The notes beneath the pieces were generated by a model, which saw only the letters and a program-made list of their open reading frames with translations, ran no database searches and was not told the DNA's origin. Positions 51,814 through 61,319 of a DNA stretch of 64,000 bases are shown here, one piece after another; position 1 is the first letter of the stretch, and each line of letters starts with the position of its first letter. Location of the stretch: contig NZ_JAJTBG010000001.1 of NCBI RefSeq assembly GCF_021287045.1, forward strand, positions 186,001-250,000, in the 5' to 3' direction. Both the position numbers and the translations under genes were made by a program. This stretch comes from Oryzomicrobium sp. GTDB taxonomy: Bacteria > Pseudomonadota > Gammaproteobacteria > Burkholderiales > Rhodocyclaceae.

Positions 51814-54606
51814 TCAGAACCGGTAGCCGACTTCGAGCCAGTACTGGCGGCCCTTTTCGTAGACGAGGTCGGTGCCCGTCAGCTCGATGGCGTTGCTGCG
51901 GTTGAGCACGTTGTCCACCGACAGGGTGACGTAGGCCTCCTGTTCGCGCACCGTGGGCATGGACCAGTTGATGCGCATGTCCCAGGTGATGGCCTTGCCC
52001 ACCGTCTGCTTCTCGTAGACGTCGATCTGGGTGCCGTTGTAGTCGGCCTTTTTGCCCGTGGCGACGATCTTTTCGTAGCTCTGGCGGAGCCGGAAGAAGT
52101 TGCCGATGGTCAGGCGGGCCGAGGGGATGACGGTGTTGAAGAGCACCCGGCCGGTCATCGGCCGGTTGTAGTTGTCGGCGGGCCGGTCGATCCAGCGGGT
52201 GACCTTGCCGTTGTAGAGGATCACCTTGTCCAGCTCGTTCTGCAGGTTGCTGATGGTGTCGCTGTAATCGGCGTGGGACGTCTTCACCCGGGTGCGGTCC
52301 AGCCCCAGGGTGACGGTGGTGTAGGTGCCGGCCAGCTTGATCGGCGCCAGGGTCTCGGCGGTCAGGGACCAGGTGTCGGCGCTCGAACTGCCCACGTTGT
52401 CGTAGGCGTAATCGCCGGCCTGGCGCAGGTGCAGGATCACCTCGTCGCGGCCCTTGCGGGTTACGTACTTGAGGTTCCACAGCATGCCCCCGGCCTTCTG
52501 GCTGATGCCCGCCATCTGCTCGTCGGCATAGGGGACTTTCAGCTCCCCCAGGTGGTACATCTTCCAGGTGTTGCTCTGGGTCGGCGTCGGCCAGGCCGTG
52601 AGCACGCCGCCGGAAACCGAGCGGGTCTGCACGGCGGTTTGTAGAGACAGGCGCTCGGCCTGGGTCCGGTAGATCATGAAGTTGCGGCCGTAGTAGCGGT
52701 TGAGGCCCGCCTCGATCCGGGTGGTGCCGTCCCCCAGCACGTCCCAGAACAGGGCGCTGCGCGGCGCCCAGGTGGCCTTGGGCGCCAGGTCGTCGCTGTC
52801 GTAGCGGGCCCCCAGGCGCAGGCGGACCGTGCCCAGGCGCATCTCGTCCTGGAGGAAGAAGGCCCGGCCGGTGTTGTTCACCTCGAACTTGCCGGCGAAG
52901 TAGATCAGGCGACTCCTCAGGTACTGCCCCTGGCCGGCGGGGGCGTTGTAGGGCGTGGACATGGAGCAGTTCTCCGTATCCACCCCGCCGCCGGCGGTGG
53001 CGCAGGTGGTGGTGTTGGTCGAGGCGGTGTATTGCTCGTAGGGCGTCTTGCGCTCGTAGTACGAACGCTGGCGGTCGAGTTCCAGGCCGGCCTGGAGGCG
53101 GTGCTCCAGGCCCAGCAGGGCGAAGGGCTTCCAGTCGCTCTTGAGTTGGTAGGTCAGGTTTTCCTGGGACTGGTCCACATCGCCCCATCCCCCTTCGCCG
53201 CTGTTGCCGTTGGGCTTGCCCCAGTTCTTCTCGGCCGAGTAGCGCCACAGCCGCCAGACGTTGCTGTCGGTGCGGCGCGAGCTGTCCATCTGGCTCCACA
53301 CCAGCCGGTGGGTCAGGGTGGCGCCGCCCAGGGGGTGGTGCAGCCCGAAGTTGAGGCCGATGCCGCCGTTTTCCAGCTCGAAGTAGGAATTCTTGGCGTC
53401 CTTGACGAAGTAGCGGCCGATGCCGGGAGCGTAGAGCACCGAGAAATCCGCCCCCACGTCCTTGCTCGGCGTCCAGAAGCCGCGCAGGAAGTAGTTGTCG
53501 GAAATGCGCTCCTGCTGCTTGCGGTTCTCGTCGCCGCCGCTGGACAGGTTGTTGCTGTAGCCGTTGAGGGGGATCACCGAGGTGCGCCGCACGAAGCTGC
53601 CGATCAGGCCCAGTTCGTCGCTCGGCTTGCCCTGGAGCGCCATGCGGTAGCTCCACTTCTCGAACTTGGGCTGGTAGGTGGCGTCGGCCGAGGACGCGTA
53701 GGCCTGTTCCTGGGCGTCGCTCAACTTGTAGCGGGTCCAGGAGTCCCGGGTGGTTTCCACCGACACTTGGCCGGCGAACGCCTTGGTCGGGGCGCAGGTG
53801 TCCGCCTGTACCACGCCGCCGGAGAAGCGGCCGTATTCGGCGCCGACGTTGGAATCGCGCACCGTCACCCGGCACACCAGGCTGGTGTCGACGGCGAAGC
53901 CCTGACTGGCCGAAGGCGGGCTGGCGTTGTTGTTGGCATTGTTCGGCGTGGCGACGGTGGCGGCCGGATTGATGTCGTTGTTGAAGGACATGCCGTCCAT
54001 CAGGTACAGGTTGCTGTAGAACTTGGCCCCGTTGATGCTGACGTCGGCCGGGGCGATTTCCCCCAGGCGCCCGGTGTGCTGGTCGTTGTTGGCGAATTGC
54101 ACGTTGGGGTTGATCTTGAGCAGGCTGGTGATGTCGCCGTTGCCCAGGGGCATGGCGTCGATCGTGTCCCGGTCCAGGGTCATGGTGCCCAGGGATTCGC
54201 GCTTGCTCAGCACATGCACTTCGGGGAGCTGTTTTTCACCCTGGGCCGCGGCCGGGTTGGGCTGGCGGGCGGCCACGATCACCGCGCCGCTGTCGCCCAC
54301 CAGCCGGTAGCCGAGGCCGCTGCCGGCCAGCAGCCGGTCCAGGGCCTCCAGGGGGGTGAGCGCCCCCGACACGGCGGGGGCGCTGTGTCCCCCCACCAGC
54401 TCCGGGGGGAAGGAAATCGACCAGCGGGTCTGCTCACCCAGGGAAATCAGGGCGCTGCCCAGGGGCTGGGCGGGGATGTGCAGGGCCGGCGGCATGGTCG
54501 ATGGGGCCGATGCGGCGGCCGAGGCCGCCGGGGCAGTCAGGACGAGAGCCACGGCCAGGGCGGAACGGCGCAGCCAGAAGCGGGGAGAAGGAGGGAAACC
54601 GTGCAT
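51814..54606 (-). CDS. TonB-dependent outer-membrane receptor with STN domain
   Basis: A 930-aa FecA-type receptor. Signal peptide LALVLTAPAASA-like (RSALAVALVLTAPAASAAAS). An STN signalling domain (about residues 45-115: IPAQPLGSALISLGEQTRWS, LTPLEALDRLLAG) couples to FecR/FecI. The plug follows (LPEVHVLSKRE to GGVVQADTC) and then a 22-strand barrel ending in YWLEVGYRF with the usual terminal Phe. The ligand is not shown by sequence; hemP and the chelatase in the same island favour haem or a metal chelate. No FRAP/NPNL haem-receptor motif was found. Confidence 0.93.
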   Translation of the reverse strand: MHGFPPSPRFWLRRSALAVALVLTAPAASAAASAPSTMPPALHIPAQPLGSALISLGEQTRWSISFPPELVGGHSAPAVSGALTPLEALDRLLAGSGLGYRLVGDSGAVIVAARQPNPAAAQGEKQLPEVHVLSKRESLGTMTLDRDTIDAMPLGNGDITSLLKINPNVQFANNDQHTGRLGEIAPADVSINGAKFYSNLYLMDGMSFNNDINPAATVATPNNANNNASPPSASQGFAVDTSLVCRVTVRDSNVGAEYGRFSGGVVQADTCAPTKAFAGQVSVETTRDSWTRYKLSDAQEQAYASSADATYQPKFEKWSYRMALQGKPSDELGLIGSFVRRTSVIPLNGYSNNLSSGGDENRKQQERISDNYFLRGFWTPSKDVGADFSVLYAPGIGRYFVKDAKNSYFELENGGIGLNFGLHHPLGGATLTHRLVWSQMDSSRRTDSNVWRLWRYSAEKNWGKPNGNSGEGGWGDVDQSQENLTYQLKSDWKPFALLGLEHRLQAGLELDRQRSYYERKTPYEQYTASTNTTTCATAGGGVDTENCSMSTPYNAPAGQGQYLRSRLIYFAGKFEVNNTGRAFFLQDEMRLGTVRLRLGARYDSDDLAPKATWAPRSALFWDVLGDGTTRIEAGLNRYYGRNFMIYRTQAERLSLQTAVQTRSVSGGVLTAWPTPTQSNTWKMYHLGELKVPYADEQMAGISQKAGGMLWNLKYVTRKGRDEVILHLRQAGDYAYDNVGSSSADTWSLTAETLAPIKLAGTYTTVTLGLDRTRVKTSHADYSDTISNLQNELDKVILYNGKVTRWIDRPADNYNRPMTGRVLFNTVIPSARLTIGNFFRLRQSYEKIVATGKKADYNGTQIDVYEKQTVGKAITWDMRINWSMPTVREQEAYVTLSVDNVLNRSNAIELTGTDLVYEKGRQYWLEVGYRF

Positions 54607-54667
54607 CGGGGGGATGTCCTCGAAAACAGTGTCGATATCCCCAAGACGTCTGTCGCGCCGTTCTCCC

Positions 54668-55654
54668 TCACCTGTTGCCGGATTTTTTTTCGCCGGCCCG
54701 CACCACGAATAGACCGGGCAGCCGGTCCAGGCGCAGACCGGCCCCGTGGGCCAGCAGGGCCAGAGCCTGGTCCGGGCGGGCTGGGTCCACCACCCCGGAC
54801 ACCCTGACGTGGCGGGCTTCGCCCAGGACCAGGATGGGCTGGCGGGTGTAGCGGCTGAGCTGGGACGCGGCCCGGGCGAGGGGCGTCGCTTCGAACACCA
54901 GCATGCCTCGGGTCCAGGCCGGCGATCCGGCCGGTTGCCCCGGTGTGGCCGGGGGCAGGGCGGCATCGTCCGGGCCGACGGCGATGGCATCGCCGGGGCC
55001 GAGCACCCGCTCCGCTTCGGTGTCGGCGCAGGCCGTGCAGCGCACCGCCACCTTGCTCTCGAAGACGGCGACCCGGGTGGTGTCGTCGTCCCGCGCCACC
55101 TCGAAGCGGGTGCCCAGGGCCCGGGCGCGAGCCTGGGGCGTGGCCACGGTGAAGGGCGCCGGGGTGTCGCTGCCGCCCGGCTTGCGGGCCACCTCGAACA
55201 GGGCCCGGCCGCGCAGCAGCCGTATCTCCCGGGCATCGGCTCCCAGGGCGACGGCGATGGCCGAATCGGCGTCGAGGGTCACTGTGGAGCCGTCGGCCAG
55301 GGTGACCGTGCGGATTTCACCGATGCCGCTGGCGTAGTCGGCCTCCTGCTCCTGCCAGAGCCGGGGCGCGGTCGTGCCCAGCAGCAGCGCCAGGCCCAGG
55401 GCGCCCAGGGTGGCGGCCCGGCGGCGGCCGGTGGCGCCGGAAGGGCGCAGGCGCCGGCCGTCCACCTGGCCCAGGCGTTGCCACAGGCCGGCCAGCCGTT
55501 CGTAGGCCGCGGCGTGGGCCGGATCGGCGGCGTACCAGGCGGCGAAGCGGGCCTCGTCCTCGGCGGAAAGGGCGGCGTTGCTGCGCCGCACGACCCAGCG
55601 CGAGGCTTCGGCCTGGAGGCGTTCGGTCGGCGCGTTGGCGGTGGCGGAGGGCAC
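54668..55654 (-). CDS. fecR: FecR-family anti-sigma / signal transducer
   Basis: Inner-membrane regulator of 328 aa. N-terminal cytoplasmic DUF4880-like part (ASRWVVRRSNAALSAEDEAR), one helix near residues 83-100 (ATLGALGLALLLGTTAPRL), then the periplasmic FecR domain (VTLADGSTVTLDADSAIAV, LLRGRALFEVAR) and a C-terminal STN-like repeat. It passes the substrate signal from the receptor to FecI. It starts 4 bp after fecI and precedes the receptor gene by 61 bp. Confidence 0.93.
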   Translation of the reverse strand: MPSATANAPTERLQAEASRWVVRRSNAALSAEDEARFAAWYAADPAHAAAYERLAGLWQRLGQVDGRRLRPSGATGRRRAATLGALGLALLLGTTAPRLWQEQEADYASGIGEIRTVTLADGSTVTLDADSAIAVALGADAREIRLLRGRALFEVARKPGGSDTPAPFTVATPQARARALGTRFEVARDDDTTRVAVFESKVAVRCTACADTEAERVLGPGDAIAVGPDDAALPPATPGQPAGSPAWTRGMLVFEATPLARAASQLSRYTRQPILVLGEARHVRVSGVVDPARPDQALALLAHGAGLRLDRLPGLFVVRAGEKKSGNR

Positions 55655-55658
55655 GGGC

Positions 55659-56156
55659 TCAGGCCTCGTCGAGCACGGCCTGGCAGGCCAGCAGCAGGCG
55701 GATCATGTGTTTTTCCACGGCGCTCACCGAGATGCCCAGTTCGGCGGCCACCTGGGCGTGGGACAGGCCGTCCACCTTGTGGCGCAGAAAGACCTCCACG
55801 GTGCGCGGCGGCTGGGCCAGGATGATGGCCTCCAGGCGCCGGATGGTCTGGCGCAGGGCCGCCAGGTGGGCCGTGTCCGGGGCGCTGGCGTCGGCGACCC
55901 CGGCCAACTGGCCGTAGTCGGCCAGCAATTCGTCCTCCCGGCCGCGCTGGCGGTGCCAGTCCACGGCGATGTTGGCCGCCACGCGGAAGACGTAGCCGCG
56001 CAGGTTGTCCACCGGCTCGGCGGGGCGGGCCTTGCACAGCTTGAACCAGCAATCCTGAGCGCAGTCCTGGGCGGCGTGGCGGCAGCCGGTGCGGCGGGAC
56101 AGGAAGTCCACCAGCTCCCGGTAGTGGTCCAGGTAGATGCGGGTGAGGGCGGTCAT
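55659..56156 (-). CDS. fecI: ECF sigma factor, FecI family
   Basis: RNA polymerase sigma factor of 165 aa. Region 2 shows DFLSRRTGCRHAAQDCAQD, LRGYVFRVAANIAVDWHRQR; region 4 shows FLRHKVDGLSHAQVAAELG, SVSAVEKHMIR, the FecI pattern. It would activate transcription of the receptor (and perhaps the rest of the island) when the receptor is loaded. It lies 12 bp after the DUF2149 gene. Confidence 0.95.
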   Translation of the reverse strand: MTALTRIYLDHYRELVDFLSRRTGCRHAAQDCAQDCWFKLCKARPAEPVDNLRGYVFRVAANIAVDWHRQRGREDELLADYGQLAGVADASAPDTAHLAALRQTIRRLEAIILAQPPRTVEVFLRHKVDGLSHAQVAAELGISVSAVEKHMIRLLLACQAVLDEA

Positions 56157-56168
56157 GGCCGGGGCGGG

Positions 56169-56516
56169 TCAGGGGGCCGGGGCGGCGGTGTCCGCCGGGC
56201 CCGCCTCGGGCACATACACGATCGAGCCGTCCTGCATCCGGTAGGCGGTGCCGGCCTTGGCGCCCTGGCCTTCGCCGATGGCGCCGCTGGCCTTGTACTT
56301 CTCGATCTTCTCGCCCTTCTTCACCACCACTTCCATGGAGGGCTTGCCCGGGTCGGTGATCACCGTCACGTCCTGGTGCGAGAAGGGATTCATCAGCGGG
56401 TTCTTGGCCACGGTGATGAGCAGGGCGGCGATCACCACCAGGAAGATGTCGATCAGGTTCACCACCGACAGGATCGGATCCTCGGTTTCCGGCTCGTGCA
56501 GCAGTTTCAGGGCCAT
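56169..56516 (-). CDS. DUF2149 membrane protein (ExbD-like topology)
   Basis: A 115-aa protein: short cytoplasmic start with EPETEDPILSVVNLIDIF, one membrane helix (FLVVIAALLITVA), then an 80-residue periplasmic tail. This is ExbD-like topology. The opening matches DUF2149, which I know to accompany CobN-like genes and ExbB-like genes (HmuV of the Bacteroidota hmu locus). ATG 56516 overlaps the upstream stop by one base (TGATG), so translation is coupled to the ExbB-like protein. Likely partner in a proton channel. Confidence 0.85.
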   Translation of the reverse strand: MALKLLHEPETEDPILSVVNLIDIFLVVIAALLITVAKNPLMNPFSHQDVTVITDPGKPSMEVVVKKGEKIEKYKASGAIGEGQGAKAGTAYRMQDGSIVYVPEAGPADTAAPAP

Positions 56517-57049
56517 CACGCCACCTCCTGGACCGGATAGGTGGGCAGAGGATGGCCGTGGCCGGCGGGGCCGTTCCGCTTCAGGGCGGCGATCTCCAGC
56601 AGTTCCTCGGCCAGCCAGCGGCGGCGCACGTTCACCACCCAGTAGGTGATGGAGGCGGCGATCAGGGCCAGGATCACGGCGGAAAAGGCCACCGTCAGGT
56701 TCTCCGAGACCTGGGCCAGGTTGCCGTCGGACAGGGATTTCAACGCCGGCCCCATGGGGATCATGGTCGCCACCAGGCCGAGCATGGGGGTCACCCGGCT
56801 GGCGATGCGGCCGTTCTCCAGGGCCTTGTGGGCGGCCAGGTCGAGCTCGTCCTCGGTCAGGTCGGGCTGGGCCAGGTAGGCCCGCAGCAGGGGGCGGCCG
56901 GTCCGGCCCCGGCGGCGCTGGGCGAACTGGCGCAGAAAGCCGCCCAGCACCCAGAAGGCGTAGAGAAAGAGCAGGGCGATGAGGGCCAGGGTGGGCAGCA
57001 GAAAGAGCTGGCCGATCTGGTACATGGAGCCTTCGAGCAGGGTTTGCAT
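56516..57049 (-). CDS. MotA/TolQ/ExbB-family proton-channel protein (second copy)
   Basis: A 177-aa inner-membrane protein with three helices (LFLLPTLALIALLFLYAFWV; MLGLVATMIPMGPALKSL; LTVAFSAVILALIAASITYW), the MotA/TolQ/ExbB fold; GLVATMIPMGPAL is the proton-channel signature. It is distinct from the exbB at 62384 and sits between the CobN-like and DUF2149 genes, as HmuU does in the Bacteroidota hmu locus. I infer it, with DUF2149, uses the proton-motive force to drive or reset the chelatase. Confidence 0.88.
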   Translation of the reverse strand: MQTLLEGSMYQIGQLFLLPTLALIALLFLYAFWVLGGFLRQFAQRRRGRTGRPLLRAYLAQPDLTEDELDLAAHKALENGRIASRVTPMLGLVATMIPMGPALKSLSDGNLAQVSENLTVAFSAVILALIAASITYWVVNVRRRWLAEELLEIAALKRNGPAGHGHPLPTYPVQEVA

Positions 57050-57086
57050 GGCGGTCCTTTGCGAATCGAATGGAGCGGTGGAGGGA

Positions 57087-60000
57087 TCAGGCGGCGCGGC
57101 GCACCGTCAGGGGGCGGTTGGCGGTGAGCGCCCCGCCCAGGGCGGCGGCGAGCACCAGCAGGGCGCCGACCAGGGCCGCCAAGGGCAGGGGCGGCAGGGC
57201 CTTGTCGGGCTCGGGGACTTTTTCCAGCTTCATGCCGCGGATCACCGGGGCGTCGGGCGGGGTGGCCGGGTCGCCAGGATCGGCGGGTTTCTCCACGGGG
57301 GCATCCCGGGAAGCCGCGTCGTTATTGGCGTTTGGCGGCATCGGCTCGGATAGCGAGGCGGGGCGCGGCTTTCCGAGGCCATAGCCGGCGGCCGGGGCTG
57401 CGGCGCCCACGTAGGCGCGGAAGGCGGCGTTGTCGCTCTTCACGTCGTACCTGGCGGCCAGCTCCCGGTAGGTTGCCTTCAGCTCGGCCACGGTCTTGGC
57501 GTCGGCCTGCCAGTAGCCCTGGCGGGCCGCTTCGAGCATGCGTTCAACGGTCTGGGCCAGGGCGTGGGGATTGTTGCGGGCGAACCAGTCGCGCAGCCCC
57601 AGCTGGTGCTTGTCGCGCACGTAGACGTCGGCGAACTCCTGCCACTGGTCGTCGCGCACCACTTCCCGGGCGGTGGCGGTCCAGCCCCAGAAGTTGTTCA
57701 TGGCGTCGAGCACCTGCAAGGTGCCGGCGTAGCCCTCGGCCATCACGTTCTTGATGTAGCCGGGGTGGAAGTTGCGGGTGGCCAGCTCCTTGGCCAGGAA
57801 CTCGGCGGCGCCCTCGGCCCGGCCACCATTGCCACTACCACTAGCCCCGCCGGCGCGCAGGTTGCTGATGTACAGCTCCGGGGCCTTGCCGTCCAGGTGG
57901 CGCACCGCCAGGCCGATGCCGCCCAGGTACTGGAATGGGTCGTCGGTGGTGAGCATGCCGTAGAGGTTGGAAGAGCGGGCCAGCACGGCTCCCTGGGTGC
58001 CCTTGAGCTGTTCGGCGTAGAGGTTGATGCCGCGCAGCGATCCCTGCTGGGCCTGGCCCCAGGTGGCCTCGTCCGGGCCGTAGGCGAACTGCATCTTGCG
58101 CAGGTACAGCTCGGCCAGCTTGCGGTCGCCCTCGGCCTTGCCCTTCCAGGTGTCGGTGGCCAGGGTGGCGTCGTCCAGGCCGGTGCCGTAGTTGCCGGAT
58201 TCTGAGGAGAAGATGCGGGTGCGGGCGGCGTTGCGCCGTTCCGCCTCGGGCACCCCCTGGCGGGCCAGGCGGGCCTCCACCTCCCCGGTGTGGGCGGCCA
58301 CCGGGTTGTCCGGCTCGTCAGCCGCGGCGGCCAGGGCCACGGCCTTGGCCAGCTGGCGCATGGCGTTGGGGAAGTGGTCCCGGTACAGGCCGGTGGCCGA
58401 CAGCACCACGTCCACCCGGGGACGGCCGAGGCGCTCCCGGGGGATCAGGCGCACGTCCTCGACCCGGCCACCGGCGTCCCACACCGGCTCCACCCCCAGG
58501 GCGAGCAGGGCCTGGGCTTCCAGAATGCCCTGGTGGCGCATGGTTTCCACCGACCATAGCGAGAAGGCCAGCTTGTCCGGGTAGCGCCCGGTCTTTTGCC
58601 GGTGCAGGGCGAGCAGGCTGTCCAGGGCCTCCTTGGCGGCGGCGAAGGCGGCCGGGGTGGGCACCCGGGACGGGTCGAAGCCGTACAGGTTGCGTCCGGT
58701 GGGCAGGGCCTCCGGGTTTTTGATCGGGTCGCCGCCGTAGGAGGTGGGCAGGTGGCGGCCGGCCAGCACCGTGAGCAGGCCGGGGATCTCGTTGCCGGCG
58801 GCCAGGTCGGCGGCCAGGGCACGGCCCCGGTCGAGCAGTTCGCGCAGCCGGGCCGGGGCGCCGGCCGGGGGCGGTTCGCCGTTCAGGGCGGCTTCGAGCA
58901 GGCGGTAGGGGCGGCTGGCGGCGAGCTGGCGGTAGTCGCCGACGAAGCTTTCTTCCGGGTCGTCGCCGTCGACCGTGGCCAGCTGCCAGTACTCCTTGCC
59001 CAGGGCCAGCACGGCGGTGCCGATGCGGTGCACCGGGGCCGGGGCGGTGCCGAAGGTGTGCAGCCCTACCGGCTGGGCGGTCTGGGCCAGTTCGTGGAGG
59101 TGGGCGTGCAGGGTGTCGACAAAGGCCGGGAAGTCGGCGGCGATGCGCGCCGCGCTCCAGCCCAGGTCCTTGTCCACCCGCAGGGCCTGGGCGCGGCGCA
59201 GCAGGTCGGCGCGCAGCTTGTCCTTGACCCCGCCTTCGTCCTGCTGCTGCCAGGCGTGCAGCACGTCGTGCAGTTCGTTCACCTCGCCGTGCAGCCCCGC
59301 CGGGGCGAAGGTCGGGGTCTGGTGGCTGACGATGACGGCGCGGCCGCGGCGCTTGGCCTGGAGCGCCTCGCCGATGTTGTCCACGATGTAGGGATAGGCC
59401 ACCGGCACGTCGCCCACGGCGGCCATCGGCCAGTCGAACACCGACAGACCCCGTTCCTTGCCCGGCAGCCATTCCTGGGTGCCGTGGGTGCCGAAGTGCA
59501 CCAGAGCGTCGGAGCGTTGCCGCGCCCACAGGTAGGCGGCCAGGTAGAAGTGGGAGGGATGGGCCTCCAGGGAGTGGTAAATGGCCTTTTCCTTGTCCAC
59601 CCATTTCTCGCCCCGGGGCGCCTGGGGCAGGATCGCCAGATTGCCGGCGAGCAGGCGCGGGATGACGAACACCGGCCCTTCCGGGCGCCGCAGCACCATG
59701 GCCGACTTTTCCGGCTCGCCCCACTGCCGCGCCAGGGCCTGGCGCTGGGCCTCGGGCAGGGTCGCCAGCCAGCGCCGGTAGTCGGCCACCGGCAGGGTGT
59801 CGGCCAGGCCGTCGCGCAGCAGCGAGTCGAGCTGGGCGGCGGTGTCGTCCCGGTAGAAGGGGGCGAGCAGGCGTTGCAGGCTGGCGATCAGCACCGGCTC
59901 GGAGAGGGCCTCGGCGCGGTAGCCGGCGTCCTTGAGGCCCTTCAGGGTGGCCTCCAGGCTGCGCGGCAGGTTCATGAACGAGGCCGACAGGTTCTTTTCC

Positions 60001-61319
60001 CCCGGCGGGTAGTTCCAGACGAACACGGTGACCCGCTTCTCGGCGTTGGCCAGGGTTTGCAGGCGCACCAGCTTCATGGCCTTGCCCACCACCGCCGCGG
60101 CCTGCTCGGGGATCGGCACCACCTGGTCGTCGCCGGCCCGGGTGGCGGCGGCGATCTGGATGTCGGTGACCCCGGCATACTCGGCCTGGGCCAGGTAGAA
60201 GGGCACGTCGGTGAGGCTCACCCCCTGGGGATCGGCGCGCCAGGCGGCGGCGTCGCCCTTGCGATAGGGCATGGCCTGGACGACCGGAATGCCCAGGGCG
60301 GCGAACTCGGCGCGCCGCCCTTCCGGGTTGAGCATGATCTGGGTGTTGATCAGCACGTTGGCCACGGGCCGGCCGGCGGCACTGGTCATGCGCCGCACCC
60401 CGTCCGGGTCCATCACCGGGCCGTAGAAGGGCAGGGCGAGGGCGCCGGCGGCCTCGATGCGGCCGATCAGGTCGTCGATGAAGGCGGTCTGCTCGGCGGC
60501 GATGTAGCCCTGGTGCAGGGCGATGGCCACCACCGGACGGCCCGGCGCGGCGGGATCGACGCCCTTCCAGCGCAGGTAATCGGCCGGGTCGGCGAACACC
60601 AGGCCGGGGGCCTTGGGGTGGTAGATGGCGCTCTTGGGGAAGACGATCGGCGCCGCCGCCGCCTTTTCCACCGCGGCCCAGGGCTGGCCCGCCAGGTGGG
60701 CGGCCAGGGTGGCGAAGAAGCCCTCGAAGTTGGCCCGGCTGCCGTTCACGTAATAGGCGTGCAGGCGCCGGGCCAGCGGATCGGGCAGGCGCTGCCACTG
60801 GGGGGCATTCTCGTGCAGCCACAGGACAGGGGGCGAGGCTGGGGCGTTCAGCCCGGCCAGGGCTTTGGCCAGGCGGGTCTTGGCGAAGTCGCGCAGGTGG
60901 TCCCGGGGGGTGTCGAAGAACACCACGTCGTAGCCGGCGAACAGACTGGCATCGGCCTCCGCCGGCAGCTTCTCGACGAAGCGGCTGTCGGCGGCGATGC
61001 CGTGCCGGCGGGCCAGGGGGGCGAGCATCTGGAACTTGCCGGCGGGCACCGGGCTGGTGGCGAGGAACAGCACCCGGTGGGCGGTGGCTACGGCCGGAGT
61101 CGGGGTAGGGGCGTCGGCCGCCGTGGCGGCCCCGGGGGCCAGGAGCGGCAGGGCCAGCAGGGCGGCCCTGCCCAGGAAGGTCCGGAGGATCGAGAGGGCC
61201 TGGAGGGCCAGGACGGGACCGGGCCGGACAGGTGCGCGGCGTGGATCGTGGCAAGCGGCGGCGCCGGCCGGCGCGGGAGGGGCGGCAAGGCCCGGGAAGG
61301 GCGGAAGGGCAGGGTCCAT
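57087..61319 (-). CDS. Exported membrane-anchored CobN-like chelatase (HmuS-like)
   Basis: A 1410-aa CobN/ChlH-family protein, longer than B12-pathway CobN (about 1275). ILRTFLGRAALLALPLLAPG near residue 50 is a signal peptide or anchor, and PLAALVGALLVLAAALGGAL near residue 1385 is a C-terminal anchor, so the body should be periplasmic. Conserved CobN motifs are present: LVHFGTHGTQEWLPGKERGL near residue 618, TSYGGDPIKNPEALPTGRNL and SSESGNYGTGLDDATL. No cobS/cobT or other cobalamin genes lie near. With hemP and the receptor, haem demetallation is the likeliest reaction, as reported for HmuS; cobalt or zinc handling remains possible. The start is uncertain: a shorter GTG start is possible. 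Confidence 0.88.
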   Translation of the reverse strand: MDPALPPFPGLAAPPAPAGAAACHDPRRAPVRPGPVLALQALSILRTFLGRAALLALPLLAPGAATAADAPTPTPAVATAHRVLFLATSPVPAGKFQMLAPLARRHGIAADSRFVEKLPAEADASLFAGYDVVFFDTPRDHLRDFAKTRLAKALAGLNAPASPPVLWLHENAPQWQRLPDPLARRLHAYYVNGSRANFEGFFATLAAHLAGQPWAAVEKAAAAPIVFPKSAIYHPKAPGLVFADPADYLRWKGVDPAAPGRPVVAIALHQGYIAAEQTAFIDDLIGRIEAAGALALPFYGPVMDPDGVRRMTSAAGRPVANVLINTQIMLNPEGRRAEFAALGIPVVQAMPYRKGDAAAWRADPQGVSLTDVPFYLAQAEYAGVTDIQIAAATRAGDDQVVPIPEQAAAVVGKAMKLVRLQTLANAEKRVTVFVWNYPPGEKNLSASFMNLPRSLEATLKGLKDAGYRAEALSEPVLIASLQRLLAPFYRDDTAAQLDSLLRDGLADTLPVADYRRWLATLPEAQRQALARQWGEPEKSAMVLRRPEGPVFVIPRLLAGNLAILPQAPRGEKWVDKEKAIYHSLEAHPSHFYLAAYLWARQRSDALVHFGTHGTQEWLPGKERGLSVFDWPMAAVGDVPVAYPYIVDNIGEALQAKRRGRAVIVSHQTPTFAPAGLHGEVNELHDVLHAWQQQDEGGVKDKLRADLLRRAQALRVDKDLGWSAARIAADFPAFVDTLHAHLHELAQTAQPVGLHTFGTAPAPVHRIGTAVLALGKEYWQLATVDGDDPEESFVGDYRQLAASRPYRLLEAALNGEPPPAGAPARLRELLDRGRALAADLAAGNEIPGLLTVLAGRHLPTSYGGDPIKNPEALPTGRNLYGFDPSRVPTPAAFAAAKEALDSLLALHRQKTGRYPDKLAFSLWSVETMRHQGILEAQALLALGVEPVWDAGGRVEDVRLIPRERLGRPRVDVVLSATGLYRDHFPNAMRQLAKAVALAAAADEPDNPVAAHTGEVEARLARQGVPEAERRNAARTRIFSSESGNYGTGLDDATLATDTWKGKAEGDRKLAELYLRKMQFAYGPDEATWGQAQQGSLRGINLYAEQLKGTQGAVLARSSNLYGMLTTDDPFQYLGGIGLAVRHLDGKAPELYISNLRAGGASGSGNGGRAEGAAEFLAKELATRNFHPGYIKNVMAEGYAGTLQVLDAMNNFWGWTATAREVVRDDQWQEFADVYVRDKHQLGLRDWFARNNPHALAQTVERMLEAARQGYWQADAKTVAELKATYRELAARYDVKSDNAAFRAYVGAAAPAAGYGLGKPRPASLSEPMPPNANNDAASRDAPVEKPADPGDPATPPDAPVIRGMKLEKVPEPDKALPPLPLAALVGALLVLAAALGGALTANRPLTVRRAA

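Noticed and set aside
58318-61254. A 978-codon minus-strand frame, out of phase inside the CobN-like gene.
   Set aside because: Arg/Pro/Gly-rich shadow of the real frame, which has CobN motifs throughout.
57087-61319. Reading the CobN-like protein as part of B12 synthesis.
   Set aside because: It has an export/anchor segment and a C-terminal anchor, and no cob/cbi gene lies near. Iron/haem neighbours fit better.
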